From contig JAKECL010000118.1 in NCBI GenBank assembly GCA_030460725.1, forward strand, positions 1-6,508: a stretch of 6,508 nucleotides of DNA, read 5' to 3'. Below the pieces are notes generated by a model. The model made no database searches, was not told where the DNA came from, and saw nothing but the letters and a program-made list of their open reading frames with translations. Each line of letters opens with the position of its first letter. Positions within the stretch are counted from its first letter, which is position 1. The translations under genes and the position numbers were made by a program. This document shows, in pieces, positions 5,237 to 6,508 of this stretch. This DNA is from Propionibacterium sp. Its GTDB lineage: Bacteria; Actinomycetota; Actinomycetes; Actinomycetales; Actinomycetaceae.

Positions 5237-5260
5237 ACCCACGGACACATCAGAAGCGCC
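5237..5260 (-). repeat. Right terminal inverted repeat of the ISL3 element
   Basis: Read inward on the minus strand it begins GGCGCTTCTGA and ends TCCGTGGGT, matching the left repeat at 20 of 24 positions. The central four bases differ. Methyltransferase homology begins immediately outside it. Confidence 0.8.
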
Positions 5261-5541
5261 CCATTTCCCGATGGGAACGCATCATCGGACGGCCAGCGCC
5301 ATCCCCGGCGATTCTGAACCAAGCTGGCGTCTGGCGTCCTGCACCCGATTTCGTGGAATGGCTTATGGGGCTACCCGATGGATGGGTCATCGCTCCGCAC
5401 CTCGGCCTGACCAGTGCACAGCAGCTTGCTGCGCTTGGCAACGGCGTAGCACCGCGACAGGCGTCAATAGCTCTTCAAACCTTGCTTCGTTTTGAGGGGC
5501 AGCTGAGCGTGCACTGCCATTCGGGGACGTCGGCGAACTGA
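5261..5541 (+). pseudogene. DNA (cytosine-5) methyltransferase, C-terminal remnant
   Basis: About 93 codons remain, ending at TGA 5539-5541. SRWERIIGRPAP, then APDFVEWLMGLPDGWV and QLAALGNGVAPRQASIAL, match the C-terminal end of phage- and actinobacterial-type Dcm-like methyltransferases; the ALGNGV.P segment is conserved motif X. The catalytic Pro-Cys motif, the AdoMet motifs and the target recognition domain are missing. The homology starts immediately beyond the right repeat of the insertion element, so everything 5' was removed there. The frame stays open into the repeat, but no family-like start exists. Codon use looks less GC-biased near the end (for example ATAGCTCTTCAAACCTT) than in the neighbouring genes, hinting at a phage or island origin. 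The remnant should be inactive. Confidence 0.82.
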
Positions 5542-5556
5542 GCGATTGGACGGCGC

Positions 5557-5571
5557 GATCCGGGCGGGATC
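5557..5571 (+). terminator. Weak hairpin after the methyltransferase remnant
   Basis: GATCC-GGGCG-GGATC is a perfect 5-bp inverted repeat 16 nt after the remnant's stop, with no T-run. It may be chance. The rest of the spacer 5542-5658 shows no recognisable site. Confidence 0.2.
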
Positions 5572-5658
5572 CGACCGCGTGCGACCCGCGAGATACCAGC
5601 CATTACTGGAGAGAGATCTGCCTGAACTGAGCACTGTCGGTTCCCAAGGCCCGCGCTC

Positions 5659-6480
5659 CTACTCAGCGGTGAGGGATGCGAGCAGGTCAAGTTTCTCGGC
5701 GTCTGCGCTGTGCTCAGCCGGGTAGTAGACGACAAGGACAAGGTCGTCGATCGGCATCTTCTCGCGGTGGAGGCGCAGCGCGCCGAGACTCGGATGATTG
5801 ACAACCGCGGTGCCACCCGCGAGCTGCCGGATATCATGCCGAGCCCACAGTGTGCGGAAACGTGCGCTGGCGAGCGAGAGCTCGCCGACGAGTTCGATGG
5901 CGCGCGGGTCATCGGTCTCGTCGCCGAGAGAACGACGGAAAGCAGCGATGAAATCGTCGACGGCCGTCTCCCAGTCCTCGTGGAAGTCGCGCTCGGCGGG
6001 GTCCAGCATCAACGAGCGCAGTCGGTTGTTCCCTGGCTCCAGGCGGGGGTTGAAGGCGATCGCGAACGGATTGGCAGCGAGGACGTCGAAGTAGCGGTTC
6101 TCGATGAACGCGGGCATGTTCAGCGCTGCGAGCATGTCGCGCAGCCGGGCAGGCACCCGCTCAGCGCGCCCGGAGGCTTTCGCGCGGCGGACACGGGGGC
6201 GCGGGCCGCCGAGGCTCATCAGGTGGTCGGCTTCGATCTCGTCGAGGCGCAGCACCCGGGCGAGCGATTCCAGTACCTGGCGCGAGGGGTTCTTGTCGCG
6301 GCCACGTTCGAGCCTGAAGTAGTAGTCAGCGCTAATACCGGCGAGGAGCGCAACCTCCTCACGCCGAAGACCGGGGACTCTGCGCCCCGATCCAGCAGGG
6401 ATGCCCGCCTGCTCGGGAGTGACCAGCGCACGGCGTGCGCTCAGGTACTCCCCGAGCCGGTTGTCGTTGTTGCCGTCCAT
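5659..6480 (-). CDS. XRE-type regulator with MmyB-like ligand-binding domain
   Basis: This 273-residue protein begins with an XRE helix-turn-helix (residues about 8-80). It includes the hallmark RRVPGLRREEVALLAGISADYYFRLERGRDKNPS (33-67), followed by VLESLARVLRLDEIEADHL. The rest (about 105-273) is the MmyB-like, PAS-like ligand-binding domain (ALNMPAFIENRYFDVLAANPFAIAFNP near 119-145, LRLHREKMP near 235-243). In MmyB of Streptomyces coelicolor this family controls methylenomycin genes. Many paralogues sit next to a divergent short-chain dehydrogenase or similar gene they control, but any partner here lies beyond 6508. The ATG at 6480 is preferred because TACCGT lies 7 nt upstream and relatives start shortly before the EYLSARR segment. 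An ATG at 6498 would add six residues (MATVDR) and has a GGGGA directly against it. The gene looks intact. Confidence 0.9.
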   Translation of the reverse strand: MDGNNDNRLGEYLSARRALVTPEQAGIPAGSGRRVPGLRREEVALLAGISADYYFRLERGRDKNPSRQVLESLARVLRLDEIEADHLMSLGGPRPRVRRAKASGRAERVPARLRDMLAALNMPAFIENRYFDVLAANPFAIAFNPRLEPGNNRLRSLMLDPAERDFHEDWETAVDDFIAAFRRSLGDETDDPRAIELVGELSLASARFRTLWARHDIRQLAGGTAVVNHPSLGALRLHREKMPIDDLVLVVYYPAEHSADAEKLDLLASLTAE

Positions 6481-6487
6481 GCGATCA

Positions 6488-6493
6488 ACGGTA
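6488..6493 (-). promoter_or_regulatory. Candidate -10 box of the MmyB-type regulator
   Basis: TACCGT on the minus strand ends 7 nt before the ATG at 6480, again predicting a leaderless transcript. If translation started instead at 6498 this box would lie inside the coding sequence. The -35 position falls at or beyond the window end and cannot be judged. Confidence 0.4.
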
Positions 6494-6508
6494 GCCATTC
6501 CCCACCGA

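Larger units (their letters stand above)
3816..5260 (-). mobile_element. ISL3-family insertion sequence, 1445 bp
   Basis: The element is bounded by 24-bp imperfect terminal inverted repeats (3816-3839 and 5237-5260) beginning GGCGCTTCTGA. It carries one intact transposase gene read on the minus strand, filling nearly the whole length. Size, single gene and a stop codon touching the inner edge of the left repeat are typical of ISL3 elements. ISL3 insertions normally duplicate 8 bp of target; the adjoining octamers here, AGAAGAAC (3808-3815) and CCATTTCC (5261-5268), do not match. Both flanking genes are truncated at its ends, so this is not a simple insertion into one gene. Confidence 0.85.

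Noticed and set aside
5261..5541. Right flank of the IS as the missing 5' half of the CPBP gene
   Set aside because: Neither strand there encodes CPBP motifs; the plus strand clearly matches a methyltransferase C-terminus.
1..6508. tRNA, rRNA or riboswitch
   Set aside because: I found no cloverleaf, conserved rRNA stretch or recognisable riboswitch core on either strand by eye.

Overview
The window is high-G+C DNA with a strong codon-position bias. The mix of an HxlR regulator, an MmyB-type regulator, an ISL3 transposase and TANNNT boxes placed 6-8 nt before ATG codons suggests an Actinomycetota chromosome. I cannot name the genus from the sequence.

Layout from left to right. A two-gene minus-strand operon occupies 75-1029: a VOC/glyoxalase-fold protein followed by an MddA/MnaT-like GNAT N-acetyltransferase. 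A gene-free stretch with GC-rich hairpins (about 1030-1250) precedes an HxlR/DUF24 regulator on the minus strand (1251-1601). That regulator is divergent from a zinc-type alcohol dehydrogenase/quinone-reductase gene on the plus strand (1674-2684), and two perfect inverted repeats lie between them. As given, the dehydrogenase is split by two frameshifts that together restore the starting frame. A 32-bp tandem duplication covers its stop codon. A 183-residue Imm-5-like putative immunity protein follows (2979-3530).

The right half is scarred by an intact-looking ISL3-family element (3816-5260) with 24-bp imperfect terminal inverted repeats but no visible target duplication. On its left is only the C-terminal end of a CPBP-type membrane protease (minus strand). 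On its right is only the C-terminal end of a DNA cytosine methyltransferase (plus strand). Both remnants lost their 5' parts exactly at the element, which fits a deletion anchored by the IS. The window ends with an MmyB-type XRE regulator on the minus strand (5659-6480).

How the genes work together: the clearest functional unit is the HxlR/dehydrogenase pair, arranged like known redox- or electrophile-sensing switches such as QorR/Qor2 of Corynebacterium, with a palindrome over the regulator's own -10 box. The acetyltransferase and VOC protein look like a small detoxification operon. I found no clearly new multi-gene system. The most useful observations are the candidate operator, the double frameshift, the IS-anchored double truncation and the repeated leaderless start architecture.
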